Shown here: in pieces, positions 1 to 8,945 of the stretch
How the letters are laid out: each line of letters opens with the position of its first letter
Position numbering within the stretch: position 1 is the stretch's first letter
Assembly (NCBI RefSeq): GCF_034674885.1
Contig: NZ_JAUCDS010000040.1
Location: forward strand, 1-17,910
DNA length: 17,910 nt
Source: Castellaniella sp034674885
Lineage (GTDB): Bacteria > Pseudomonadota > Gammaproteobacteria > Burkholderiales > Burkholderiaceae_B
Direction: 5' to 3'
Translations under genes and position numbers: made by a program
The notes under the pieces: model-generated
Seen by the model: the letters and a program-made list of their open reading frames with translations, nothing else
Database searches by the model: none
Told to the model about the DNA's origin: nothing

Positions 1-204
1 GGCCAGGAAGCGCCGGACGTCAAGCCCATCCTGGAAGTCAATCCGCAGCATGCCCTGGTCAAGCGCATGGAAGCGCAGTCCGACGCATCCTTCGGCGACT
101 GGGCCGAACTGCTGCTGGATCAGGCCATGCTGGCCGAAGGCGCGGCGCTGAAGGACCCGGCGTCCTTCGTCAAGCGCATGAACGCCTTGCTGTTGAACGT
201 CTGA
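1..204 (+). CDS. htpG: Chaperone HtpG (Hsp90), C-terminal fragment
   Basis: The reading frame is open from the first base of the window and ends in TGA, giving the last 67 residues of a protein whose 5' part lies outside. The segment PILEVNPQHALVKRME, then FGDWAELLLDQAMLAEG and a final DPASFVKRMNALLL, matches the C-terminal dimerisation domain of bacterial Hsp90/HtpG. HtpG is a cytosolic ATP-dependent chaperone; the ATPase and middle domains cannot be checked here. The gene is followed by a small GC-rich hairpin with a short T run (228-250) and then by a convergent LysR gene, so it is transcriptionally separate from what follows. The family call is from recognised sequence and is fairly secure. 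Confidence 0.88.
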   Translation, partial: GQEAPDVKPILEVNPQHALVKRMEAQSDASFGDWAELLLDQAMLAEGAALKDPASFVKRMNALLLNV

Positions 205-227
205 TCCACACGGATCGCAACGATGGG

Positions 228-250
228 GCCCGGCGAATCCGGGCGCCTTT
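228..250 (+). terminator. Possible terminator of htpG
   Basis: A six-base GC stem (GCCCGG at 228-233 with CCGGGC at 239-244) encloses a five-base loop. It is followed by GCC and only three T residues. It lies 24 bases after the htpG stop and before the convergent LysR gene, where a terminator is expected. The T run is short, so it is a weak candidate. Confidence 0.4.
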
Positions 251-274
251 CAGGCTGCGCAGTGCGGGGGCTTA

Positions 275-1192
275 TCACTTTGGCGCCATCCTGGCCTGCG
301 CGCGGGTCAGGATGTAGTCGATGAGCGTCGACGTGGACCGTGTGTGGTAGCGGTTGGGCATGTAGAGCATGAACATTTCCGTGCCGAAGATGCTCAGTTG
401 CCAATCGTCCAGGGCGGTCTGCACGGTTCCAAGCGCGAGATCGTCCTGGATCAGGTAGTCCGGGACGATGCCGACCCCCATCCCGGCCAGGACGGCCTGG
501 CGCAGGAACTGGAAGTTTTCCGACATCAGCGTGGGTTCCAGCAGCACTTCCTGGCGGCGCTGGTCGCGATAGGCCGACAGCCGCAGCTGACGGTCAGCCA
601 CCCCCGACGTGATGACCGGGGATTTGGGCAGGTCTTCCAAAGACGCAGGCAGGCCATGCTGGGCAATGTAGCTTTGTGCAGCGCAGGCCACGTGGCGCAC
701 CGGCCCCAGAGAACGGGCCACCAGGTTCTGCGGGGGATTGGACATGACCCGCACGGAAATGTCCGTTTCGTCGCGCAGCAGGTCGGGCAGATGGTTCTCG
801 AACGTGACGTCCAGCACGATGCCGGGATACTGGCGTTTGAAATCCAGCAGCCAGGGTCCCATGACGGCCTGACCGAATCCGCTGGGGATGCTCAGTCGCA
901 GCCGCCCGCGCAGCTGCTGCCCCAGTTCGCGCACGGAATCCTGGGCAATCGCCAGTTCGGTGCGGATCCGGCAGCCGTGTTCGTAAAGCCGCAGGCCGAC
1001 TTCCGTGGGTTCGGTGCGCCGGGTGGTGCGCCGAACCAGCTGCTGCCCCAGCGACTGCTCCAGGCGATTCAGGTGGTAGCTGACGTTGGCCCGGGTCATT
1101 TTCAGGCGACGGGCGGCGGCGCTGAGGTTGCCGGCATCCAGAATGTCGGCCAGGAAGACCAGGGATTCCGCATTCAGAGAGGTATGGCTCAT
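275..1192 (-). CDS. LysR-family transcriptional regulator of the adjacent beta-oxidation genes
   Basis: The 305-residue protein has a LysR layout. An N-terminal winged helix-turn-helix lies at about residues 8-65 (LDAGNLSAAARRLKMTRANVSYHLNRLE), followed by a two-lobed LysR substrate-binding domain beginning near LRLSIPSGFGQ and ending near residue 300. The frame can extend to a TTG at 1204, but ATG at 1190-1192 gives the normal LysR length. Neither start has a clear ribosome-binding site. The gene is divergent from the hydratase/dehydrogenase-thiolase pair, with about 130 bp between start codons containing an inverted repeat (1224-1241) and a promoter-like sequence. By the usual LysR arrangement it probably controls that operon and itself, with an acyl-CoA or organic acid as co-inducer; this is inference. 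Confidence 0.9.
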   Translation of the reverse strand: MSHTSLNAESLVFLADILDAGNLSAAARRLKMTRANVSYHLNRLEQSLGQQLVRRTTRRTEPTEVGLRLYEHGCRIRTELAIAQDSVRELGQQLRGRLRLSIPSGFGQAVMGPWLLDFKRQYPGIVLDVTFENHLPDLLRDETDISVRVMSNPPQNLVARSLGPVRHVACAAQSYIAQHGLPASLEDLPKSPVITSGVADRQLRLSAYRDQRRQEVLLEPTLMSENFQFLRQAVLAGMGVGIVPDYLIQDDLALGTVQTALDDWQLSIFGTEMFMLYMPNRYHTRSTSTLIDYILTRAQARMAPK

Positions 1193-1211
1193 GGCGATCG
1201 TCAAGTAAATT

Positions 1212-1239
1212 TTGACGGTATGTCAATTGTTGATGTAAT
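1212..1239 (+). promoter_or_regulatory. Predicted sigma-70 promoter for the beta-oxidation operon
   Basis: TTGACG at 1212-1217 (5 of 6 to TTGACA) is followed, after 16 bases, by TGTAAT at 1234-1239 (5 of 6 to TATAAT). Transcription would start near 1246 and leave a leader of about 75 bases before the ATG at 1321. It overlaps the LysR inverted repeat. Confidence 0.5.
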
Positions 1240-1241
1240 TG
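1224..1241. promoter_or_regulatory. Candidate LysR operator (inverted repeat)
   Basis: CAATT (1224-1228) and AATTG (1237-1241) form a perfect inverted repeat with an eight-base spacer. It sits in the AT-rich divergent region between the LysR gene and the operon starting at 1321, and overlaps the predicted -10 of the rightward promoter. Its size and position suit a LysR site, but no binding-site consensus for this regulator is known to me. Confidence 0.4.
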
Positions 1242-1306
1242 TAAAGCCTGATGATCGGTGAAAGAATGGCTGTCCAAAGGGTGCGCTTGGCACGCGCCCA
1301 TGAAAG

Positions 1307-1312
1307 AAGGAG
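1307..1312 (+). promoter_or_regulatory. Ribosome-binding site deciding the start at 1321
   Basis: AAGGAG lies eight bases before the ATG at 1321. The same frame is open back to a GTG at 1258, but that codon has no comparable site, and the extra 21 residues look unlike the family. Confidence 0.75.
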
Positions 1313-1320
1313 AGCCCCGC

Positions 1321-3459
1321 ATGACCGAGCCCCAGCAATCCCCGACCATGGACGTCGTCACTTCCCGGCGCGAAGGCCCGGTGTGGGTCGTGACGATCGA
1401 TCATCCCCCCGTCAACGCGCTGGGCGTTGAAGTCCGCAGGGGCCTGATGGCCGCCATCGAGGCTGCCGACCGGGACGCCGATGTCCGGGTCGTGCTGATC
1501 CTGGGGGCGGGCCGCCACTTCATCGCGGGCGCCGACATCCGCGAATTCGGTCGGCCGTCCCAGGCACCCTTGCTGACCGATGTCTGCAACCGCATCGAAG
1601 CCTGTACCAAGCCCGTCGTGGCGGCCGTGCAGGGGTCTGCCCTGGGCGGTGGCCTGGAAGTCGTGCTGGCGGCCCACTATCGTGTGGCCCTGCCGGGTGC
1701 GAAGTTCGCCTTGCCTGAGGTCACGCTGGGCCTGCTGCCCGGCGCGGGCGGCACACAGCGCGCCCCACGTCTGATCGGCGTCGAGGCGGCCCTGAATCTG
1801 ATGCTGGACGGCAAGCCCATTGGGGCGGCGCAGGCCCTGGCCCTGGGGCTGGTGGACCGGCAGGATGCCGGAACCGACCCCGTGGCGGCGGGCCTGGCCT
1901 ATGTGCAGGAACTGTTGGCATCCCAGGCGCCGGTCCGTCCCACGCGGGATCGGCAGATCGCCGCAGCGGACAGGCCGGCCGCGCAACAGGCGCTGGATGC
2001 CGCACGCGCCGCGCTGGACAAGAAATACCGGGGGCTGTTTTCCCCGGCCCGCATCGTCGACGCGGTCCAGGCCGTGCTGGATCGCTCCTTCGACGAGGGC
2101 CTGCGTCTGGAACGCGATGCGTTTGTGCAGTGTCTGGACACGCCGCAGCGCCAAGCCCTGATCCATGCCTTTTTTGCAGAACGCGAAGCGGCCAAGGTCC
2201 CCGAGGCCGGCCGCGCGCAGCCTCGCCCCCTGGATCGGGTCGGGGTCGTCGGCGGGGGCACCATGGGGGCGGGGATTGCCGTTGCCATGCTGGATGCCGG
2301 GCTGCCGGTGGTCATGGTCGAGCGCGACGAACCCAGTCTTGAGCGCGGCAGGGCCAACGTGGCCAAGGTCTACGACCGCCTGGTGCAGCGTGGCCGCCTG
2401 GATGCCGCCGAGCGCGATCGCCGCCTGAATCTGTGGTCGGGCGCCACCGACTACCAGGCCCTGGCCGAGGTGGACCTGGTGGTGGAAGCCGTGTTCGAGG
2501 ACATGGCGGTCAAGACCGCCGTCTTTGCCGAACTGGACCGGGTCTGCAAGCCCGGCGCGGCGCTGGCCAGCAATACGTCTTACCTGGATATCGACCAGTT
2601 GGCACGCACGGTATCAAGGCCGCAGGACGTGATCGGGCTGCACTTCTTTTCACCGGCCAACATCATGAAGCTGCTGGAGATCGTCGTGCCGGCCCAGGTG
2701 GCCGACGATGTCGTGGCCACCGGCTTCGCCCTGGCGCGGCGCCTGAAAAAAGTGGCCGTGCGGGCGGGCGTGTGCGATGGCTTCATCGGCAATCGCATCC
2801 TGGCCGTCTATCGCCAGGCCGCCGACTATCTGCTGGCCGACGGCGCCTCGCCCTATCAGATCGACCAGGCCGTGCGCCATTTCGGCTTTCCCATGGGGCC
2901 CTATCAGATGATGGATCTGGCCGGGGGCGACATCGGCTGGGCTTCGCGCAAGCGCCGGGCGCCCACCCGCGACCCCAATCTGCGCTATGTGCCGATCGCC
3001 GACCGCCTGTGCGAACGCGGCTGGTTCGGCCAGAAGACCGGCCGGGGCTGGTATCTGTATCCAGAGGGCAGCCGCACCGGCCAGGAGGATCCCGAGGTTC
3101 AGGCCATCGTGGACCAGGAACGGCAGGACATGGGCATCGTCCCGCGTACGTTCACCGAGGAAGACATCCTGCGCCGTTACCTGGCTGCCATGATCAACGA
3201 AGCCGCCAACGTCGTGCATCAGGGCATCGCCCTGCGGCCGCTGGATGTGGACGTCACCATGCTGTACGGCTATGGGTTCCCGCGCTATCGCGGCGGGCCG
3301 CTGCATTACGCCGATCAGGTCGGGCTGGATACCGTCCTGGCCGACATCCGCGCCTTTGCGGCGCAAGACCCCCATTTCTGGATACCGTCGCCACTGCTCG
3401 TCGAACTGGCCGGGCGGGGCGGATCTTTCAAAGACTTGAACCAGTCCGGACAGGGCTGA
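1321..3459 (+). CDS. Bifunctional enoyl-CoA hydratase / 3-hydroxyacyl-CoA dehydrogenase
   Basis: This 712-residue multifunctional beta-oxidation enzyme hydrates 2-enoyl-CoA and then oxidises L-3-hydroxyacyl-CoA with NAD. Residues about 15-200 are a crotonase domain with the oxyanion-hole segment HFIAGADI and the two catalytic glutamates at E113 (GGGLEVVLAAHYR) and E133 (LPEVTLGLLPGAGGTQR). Residues about 305-490 are the NAD-binding domain, with VGVVGGGTMGAG at 308-318 and the catalytic pair H441 and E453 in GLHFFSPANIMKLLEIV. Two C-terminal dehydrogenase domains follow (GFIGNRILAVYRQAADYLL and the second near RYLAAMINEA). The order and length fit the FadJ/peroxisomal-type multifunctional family. 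The thiolase start lies 11 bases downstream, so the two are one operon that completes the last three steps of a beta-oxidation turn. No acyl-CoA dehydrogenase or ligase is nearby. Chain length or substrate cannot be told. Confidence 0.95.
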   Translation: MTEPQQSPTMDVVTSRREGPVWVVTIDHPPVNALGVEVRRGLMAAIEAADRDADVRVVLILGAGRHFIAGADIREFGRPSQAPLLTDVCNRIEACTKPVVAAVQGSALGGGLEVVLAAHYRVALPGAKFALPEVTLGLLPGAGGTQRAPRLIGVEAALNLMLDGKPIGAAQALALGLVDRQDAGTDPVAAGLAYVQELLASQAPVRPTRDRQIAAADRPAAQQALDAARAALDKKYRGLFSPARIVDAVQAVLDRSFDEGLRLERDAFVQCLDTPQRQALIHAFFAEREAAKVPEAGRAQPRPLDRVGVVGGGTMGAGIAVAMLDAGLPVVMVERDEPSLERGRANVAKVYDRLVQRGRLDAAERDRRLNLWSGATDYQALAEVDLVVEAVFEDMAVKTAVFAELDRVCKPGAALASNTSYLDIDQLARTVSRPQDVIGLHFFSPANIMKLLEIVVPAQVADDVVATGFALARRLKKVAVRAGVCDGFIGNRILAVYRQAADYLLADGASPYQIDQAVRHFGFPMGPYQMMDLAGGDIGWASRKRRAPTRDPNLRYVPIADRLCERGWFGQKTGRGWYLYPEGSRTGQEDPEVQAIVDQERQDMGIVPRTFTEEDILRRYLAAMINEAANVVHQGIALRPLDVDVTMLYGYGFPRYRGGPLHYADQVGLDTVLADIRAFAAQDPHFWIPSPLLVELAGRGGSFKDLNQSGQG

Positions 3460-3470
3460 GGAGACCCACC

Positions 3471-4661
<1,191 letters not shown>

Positions 4662-4668
4662 TCGGCTG

Positions 4669-5664
4669 TCAGGATGCCGGGTGTGGGTCGTCGGGGCGGT
4701 GCGCCTGGCGTTTTGCCTGGCCGGCATGTTTGGGTGCAGAGGCCTGCGCCTTGACTTCCTCGATGAAGATCTGGATGGCCGGGCTGGGCGATCGGGTCTT
4801 GCGCACCAGCACGCCAAAGGGCGGCAGGTGCTTGCGGATGGGCAGCGGCACGATGGCCAGGGTGCCGCGTTCGACATAGTGTTCGGCCACCAGGGTCGGC
4901 ATCACGGCCAGCATGTCCGAATGGCGCACCAGTGATGACGTCAGCAGCATGGACGAGGTTTCCATGATGTTCAGCGGCAGCGCCAGGCGCGCCTCGACGA
5001 AGGATAGTTCGATGACCTTGCGCATCGGACTGGGGTGCGCCTGCAGGATCCACGGCAGGCCGGCCAGGTCGCGCAGGGTGACGTGGTATTTGCGGGCCGC
5101 CTGGTTCTGCGGACTGCAGACGATCGACAGGGCTTCTTCCTGGATGGGCTCGAACACTAGGCTGGCGCCGTCCCAGGTGTCCGGGATGCGGCCGATGACT
5201 ACATCCAGCCGTTCTTCTTTCAAGGCGGTGATCAGTACGTCGCTGGTGTCGACCTGGATGCTGATCGCCAGCCGGGGGTGCTGCTGTTTGACGCTCAGCA
5301 GCGTGCTGGTCAGCAGCTGTGGCACCGGCGCCATGATGGCGCCGACGCGGATCTTGCCGATGTTGCCGGAATGGATGGCCAGCAGTTCTTCGCGTACCCC
5401 CGCCAGGTCGGCGGACACCCCCTGCGCGTAGCGCGTCATGACGGTTCCGTAGGCGGTGGCCTGCAGGCCGCGCCGGCCGCGTTCAAACAGTTTCAGACCG
5501 ATCAGGTCTTCCATGTCCTGCAGCATTTTCGTGGCGGCGGGCTGGCTCATGCCCAGGTGTTCTGCGGCCCTGCGCAGGGAATGATGTTCCTGGATGGCCA
5601 GCAGCAGCTGCAGCTGCCGGGTGCGGAGGCGATTGAAGAGGACGGTCTGGTTAGGTATAAGCAT
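4669..5664 (-). CDS. LysR-family regulator (GbpR-like) of the sugar-acid operon
   Basis: The 331-residue LysR protein has its helix-turn-helix at about residues 16-72 (LQLLLAIQEHHSLRRAAEHL, then MSQPAATKMLQDMEDLIG). An effector-binding domain starts near IGKIRVGAIMAPVPQLL. The C-terminus is a basic, His/Pro-rich tail of about 25 residues beyond the usual end. Style and wording of the effector domain resemble the GbpR/CbbR-like branch, whose members often sense sugars or organic acids; this subfamily call is from recall. ATG at 5662-5664 is chosen because it gives the full domain; a good ribosome-binding site is not seen. The gene is divergent from the TTT transporter operon, with 93 bp between, holding a perfect inverted repeat. 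It most likely activates that operon in response to the imported acid or an intermediate. Confidence 0.92.
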   Translation of the reverse strand: MLIPNQTVLFNRLRTRQLQLLLAIQEHHSLRRAAEHLGMSQPAATKMLQDMEDLIGLKLFERGRRGLQATAYGTVMTRYAQGVSADLAGVREELLAIHSGNIGKIRVGAIMAPVPQLLTSTLLSVKQQHPRLAISIQVDTSDVLITALKEERLDVVIGRIPDTWDGASLVFEPIQEEALSIVCSPQNQAARKYHVTLRDLAGLPWILQAHPSPMRKVIELSFVEARLALPLNIMETSSMLLTSSLVRHSDMLAVMPTLVAEHYVERGTLAIVPLPIRKHLPPFGVLVRKTRSPSPAIQIFIEEVKAQASAPKHAGQAKRQAHRPDDPHPAS

Positions 5665-5690
5665 GAGTTATGCAATGATCAGTATATTTC

Positions 5691-5701
5691 AACTTGAAGT
5701 T
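5691..5701. promoter_or_regulatory. Candidate LysR operator between regulator and transporter operon
   Basis: AACTT (5691-5695) and AAGTT (5697-5701) form a perfect inverted repeat around one base. It is the clearest dyad in the 93-bp divergent spacer. On the minus strand it lies just upstream of a good -10-like TATACT (5686-5681), a position suited to autorepression. On the plus strand only a weak -10-like TATTCT (5707-5712) follows, as expected of an activator-dependent promoter. Confidence 0.4.
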
Positions 5702-5757
5702 ATCACTATTCTGCTAAGCTGCCTAGCGTTTCAAACACCAATGACAGGAGACACAGA

Positions 5758-6771
5758 ATGGCTACCCTCTTTTCCAAACCCTTGGCCCAGGCGCTGGTTG
5801 CCACCGGTTTTACCCTGGCGCTGGGCGTATCCGGCACCGCCGTGGCGGCTGATGCCTGGCAACCTGCCAAGAACATCGAGATCGTCGTGGCGGCGGGCGC
5901 CGGCGGCGGCACGGACCAGCTGGCCCGGCTGATCCAGTCCATCATCACCAAACATGAACTGCTGAAAGTCTCGACCGTCGTGCAGAACAAGGGCGGCGGC
6001 AATGGCGGTGAAGGCTTTCTGGACCTGAAGCTGTCCAAGGGCAACCCCTACAAGATCATCGTCGGCACCAACAACGCCTATCTGCTGCCCATGGTCGCCA
6101 AGCTGGGCTACCAGTGGACGGACCTGACGCCGGTGGCCACGGTCGCCCAGGATGACTTCATTTTGTGGACGTCCACGAAACTGCCGTTCACGAACGCCAA
6201 GGACTACATCGACGCCGTCAAGGCCGATCCGTCGAAATATCCCATGGGCGGCAGCCAGTCCAAGGACGTCGATCAGACCCTGACGATGCTGCTCAATAAG
6301 GTCGAAGGCACGAAATTCACCTACATCCCGTTCAAGAGCGGCGGCGAGGCGTCCACGCAGCTGGCAGGCGGCCACATCGGTTCGAATACCAACAACCCGG
6401 CCGAAAGCGTGTCCCAGTGGAAGGCGGGCCAGGTGCGTCCGCTGTGCGTCTTCAGCAAGGAACGCATGGTCTACACCGAGAAAGTGACGGCCACCGAAGC
6501 CTGGTCCGATGTTCCCACCTGCGTGTCCCAGGGACTCAAGATCGAGGAATACCGCTTTCCGCGCACCGTCTTCATGCCGGGCGGCGTGACCGCAGCCCAG
6601 CAGGCCTTCTACGTGGATCTGCTGCGCAAGGTCACCGAGACCCAGGAATTCAAGGACTACCTGGCTCGCGGCGCCTTGGTGCCGTCTTTCCTGGCGGGGG
6701 ATGATTTCAAGAAGCTGATCGAGGAAGACAGCGCCCGCGCGCGGGACATCTTCCGCTCGGCCAACTGGTAA
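5758..6771 (+). CDS. TTT transporter substrate-binding protein (Bug/TctC family)
   Basis: This 337-residue periplasmic binding protein captures an organic acid for the membrane subunits encoded downstream. A signal peptide (MATLFSKPLAQALVATGF, hydrophobic core, cleavage near TAVAA|DAW, residue 30-31) is followed by the Bug-type segment IEIVVAAGAGGGTDQLARLI with the glycine-rich ligand loop and conserved Asp. Later typical blocks include KVSTVVQNKGGGNG, PMGGSQSKDVDQ and YIPFKSGGEASTQLAGGHI. The start has AGGAG (5746-5750) seven bases upstream. It is first in a seven-gene operon; an 11-bp hairpin separates it from the next gene, a common way to let the binding protein be made in excess. Bug proteins bind carboxylates (citrate, aspartate, aromatic acids, sugar acids). 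The ligand here is inferred to be a sugar acid from the enzymes downstream, not from this protein. Confidence 0.93.
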   Translation: MATLFSKPLAQALVATGFTLALGVSGTAVAADAWQPAKNIEIVVAAGAGGGTDQLARLIQSIITKHELLKVSTVVQNKGGGNGGEGFLDLKLSKGNPYKIIVGTNNAYLLPMVAKLGYQWTDLTPVATVAQDDFILWTSTKLPFTNAKDYIDAVKADPSKYPMGGSQSKDVDQTLTMLLNKVEGTKFTYIPFKSGGEASTQLAGGHIGSNTNNPAESVSQWKAGQVRPLCVFSKERMVYTEKVTATEAWSDVPTCVSQGLKIEEYRFPRTVFMPGGVTAAQQAFYVDLLRKVTETQEFKDYLARGALVPSFLAGDDFKKLIEEDSARARDIFRSANW

Positions 6772-6782
6772 TGATCCCCTGA

Positions 6783-6809
6783 TCGATGCGGGGTACCGCC
6801 CCGTATCGA
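6783..6809 (+). promoter_or_regulatory. Intercistronic mRNA hairpin after the binding-protein gene
   Basis: An 11-bp stem (6783-6793 with 6799-6809, one G-T pair) closes a five-base loop, with no T run after it. It starts 12 bases after the binding-protein stop and lies in the only long gap (88 bp) of the operon. Such hairpins commonly protect the 3' end of binding-protein mRNA from exonucleases. Without a U tract, full termination is unlikely. Confidence 0.65.
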
Positions 6810-6859
6810 CGGTGATCCTCGGGCTCGGGCCGGCGAGGCCCCCAGGAAGGAAGAACGTC

Positions 6860-7390
6860 ATGACTCAGGACACAAGACAACAGCCGGCCAACGGCGACGA
6901 GGAACGCGGCGGCATCAGTTTGCGCGGCGGAGGGCTGTTCACCTCCGGCGTGCTGATGCTGATCGCGGTCGTGGTGATGTTCGACAGCGTGGAACACGGC
7001 ATCGGCTGGGACGTTGCGGGCCCTCAGCCCGGATATTTCCCCTTCTACATCGGCCTGCTGATGCTGTTGTCCTGTCTGGGCACGTCGCTGTGGACGCTGC
7101 GCCACTGGTCGGAAGGGCGGGGGCGGTTGACGACGAAATCGGAGTTCCGCCGCGTACGCAATGTGTTCCTGCCCATCGCCGCCTATGTGGTGCTGATGTT
7201 CTTCGTCGGCATGTACGTGGCCGGCGCCTTGTTCCTCGCCTGGTTCATGTGGCGCCTGGCCGAACCCGGCAAACGGCATCCGCTCTGGAAGATCCTGCTG
7301 ATCTCGATCAGCGTCCCGCTGGCGACGTACTTCATCTTTACCGTGTGGTTTGAAGTCACCCTGTACGCCGGTCCCTTTGCCGATTTCTGA
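6860..7390 (+). CDS. TTT transporter small membrane subunit (TctB family)
   Basis: The 176-residue membrane protein forms the small permease subunit with the TctA-type protein that follows. Hydrophobic segments lie at about residues 24-42, 59-80, 103-131 and 144-163, and GPQPGYFPFYIGLLM is a typical TctB block. The first 20 residues are polar. The frame is open back to 6812, but the ATG at 6860 follows AGGAAGGAAG (6844-6853), and upstream residues look like intergenic translation. The next gene begins 10 bases after the stop. TctB subunits are poorly conserved, so the call rests on topology, this block and genomic order, which together are convincing. Confidence 0.9.
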   Translation: MTQDTRQQPANGDEERGGISLRGGGLFTSGVLMLIAVVVMFDSVEHGIGWDVAGPQPGYFPFYIGLLMLLSCLGTSLWTLRHWSEGRGRLTTKSEFRRVRNVFLPIAAYVVLMFFVGMYVAGALFLAWFMWRLAEPGKRHPLWKILLISISVPLATYFIFTVWFEVTLYAGPFADF

Positions 7391-7400
7391 GTAACTCATC

Positions 7401-8918
7401 ATGGAACAGTTTGATCTGCTCATGCATGGCATGGGGGTGGTGCTCACCTGGAACCATCTGATGCTGATGGTGGTCGGTGTCCTGCTGGGCATCCTGGTGG
7501 GGGTGCTGCCGGGCCTGGGCGCGCCCAACGGCGTCACGCTCCTCTTGCCGCTGACCTTCAGCATGGAACCCGTCTCGGCCATCATCCTGCTGTCGTGCAT
7601 GTACTGGGGCGCCTTGTTCGGCGGGTCGGTGACCTCCGTCATTTTCAACATCCCCGGCGAACCGTCCTCGATCGCGACGACCTTCGACGGGCATCCTTTG
7701 GCCAAGCAGGGGCGGGCGGGCGAAGCCCTGACCGCCGCCTATACCTCGGCCCTATTGGGCGCGCTGGTCGGCGTGCTGCTGCTGACCTTCCTGTCCACCT
7801 ACATCGCGAACTTTGCGATGGAATTCAGCTCTCCCGAGTTCTTCGCGGTGTACGTGCTGGCGTTCGGCAGCTTCATCGGCCTGGGCAAGACGCCCGCCCT
7901 GAAGACCATCGCCGCCATGATGCTGGGGTTCATCCTGGCCAGCGTCGGCATGGATACCGTATCCGGCAATCTGCGCCTGACCTTCGGGCTGACGGACCTG
8001 TTGCGGGGCATCAGCTTCGAGGTCGCGGTGATCGGCCTGTTCGGCATCGGGGAAATCCTGTGCACGGTCGAGGAAGGCCTGGTCTTCCGGGGCGAGAACG
8101 CCAAGATCAATCTGCGCGTGGTCTGGAATACCTGGAAGAAAATGCCCCGCTACTGGGCGACGTGGGTGCGCAGCTGCGTGATCGGCTGCTGGATGGGCAT
8201 TACGCCGGGCGGGCCGACAGCCGCGTCCTTCCTGTCCTACAGCGTGGCCAAGAACATGTCCAAGCACCCCGAGCAATTCGGCAAGGGCGCGCTGGACGGC
8301 GTGATCGCCCCGGAAACGGCGGATCACTCGGCCGGCACCAGCGCCCTGCTGCCCATGCTGACCCTGGGGATTCCAGGCTCGGCCACAGCGGCCGTCATGC
8401 TGGGCGGCCTGATGATCTGGGGTCTGCAGCCCGGGCCGACCCTGTTCGTGGAGCAGAAGGACTTCGTCTGGGGCCTGATCGCCAGCATGTACCTGGGCAA
8501 CGTCGTCGGCCTGGTCGTGGTGCTGTCCACCATTCCGCTGTTCACCGCCATTCTGCGCATCCCGTTTTCCATCATCGCGCCCATCATCGTCATCATCTGC
8601 GCCATCGGCGCCTATGCGGTGAACCAGTCGCTGTTCGACGTCGGCCTGATGCTGGTGTTCGGGGTGTTCGGCTATCTGTTCAAAAAGCTGTCCTACCCGA
8701 TCGCGCCGCTGGTGCTGGCGGCTGTGCTGGGCGACAAGATGGAAGATGCCTTCCGCCAGTCCATGCTGTTTTCCAACGGCAGCCTGAGCATTTTCTGGTC
8801 CAACGGCCTGGTCGGGGCCATGACCACGGCGGGCCTCTTGATGGCTTTCCTGCCCCTGATTTCCAAGGTGACGCGAGCCGCCTTCGGCCGCCGGAAGTCG
8901 GCGCGCCCCGCCCATTGA
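7401..8918 (+). CDS. TTT transporter large membrane subunit (TctA family)
   Basis: The 505-residue polytopic permease has about 10-12 hydrophobic segments. It shows the two TctA signatures: GVLPGLGAPNGVTLLLP at about residues 34-50 with the following FNIPGEPSSIATTFDGHPLA, and the internally repeated counterpart GITPGGPTAASFLSYSVAK (near 265-285) with LGIPGSATAAVMLGG. These Gly/Pro-rich loops are thought to form the substrate and cation path. It uses ion gradients rather than ATP to move the carboxylate delivered by the Bug protein. The start follows the preceding stop by 10 bases and has only a weak ribosome-binding site, so translation is probably coupled. The PdxA-family gene starts 27 bases after its stop. 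Confidence 0.96.
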   Translation: MEQFDLLMHGMGVVLTWNHLMLMVVGVLLGILVGVLPGLGAPNGVTLLLPLTFSMEPVSAIILLSCMYWGALFGGSVTSVIFNIPGEPSSIATTFDGHPLAKQGRAGEALTAAYTSALLGALVGVLLLTFLSTYIANFAMEFSSPEFFAVYVLAFGSFIGLGKTPALKTIAAMMLGFILASVGMDTVSGNLRLTFGLTDLLRGISFEVAVIGLFGIGEILCTVEEGLVFRGENAKINLRVVWNTWKKMPRYWATWVRSCVIGCWMGITPGGPTAASFLSYSVAKNMSKHPEQFGKGALDGVIAPETADHSAGTSALLPMLTLGIPGSATAAVMLGGLMIWGLQPGPTLFVEQKDFVWGLIASMYLGNVVGLVVVLSTIPLFTAILRIPFSIIAPIIVIICAIGAYAVNQSLFDVGLMLVFGVFGYLFKKLSYPIAPLVLAAVLGDKMEDAFRQSMLFSNGSLSIFWSNGLVGAMTTAGLLMAFLPLISKVTRAAFGRRKSARPAH

Positions 8919-8945
8919 TGTATCGCTTTTCTGGATGATGAAATC

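Noticed and set aside
344..1261. Plus-strand open frame opposite the first LysR gene
   Set aside because: The translation is low-complexity, with no family features, while the opposite strand encodes a complete LysR protein.
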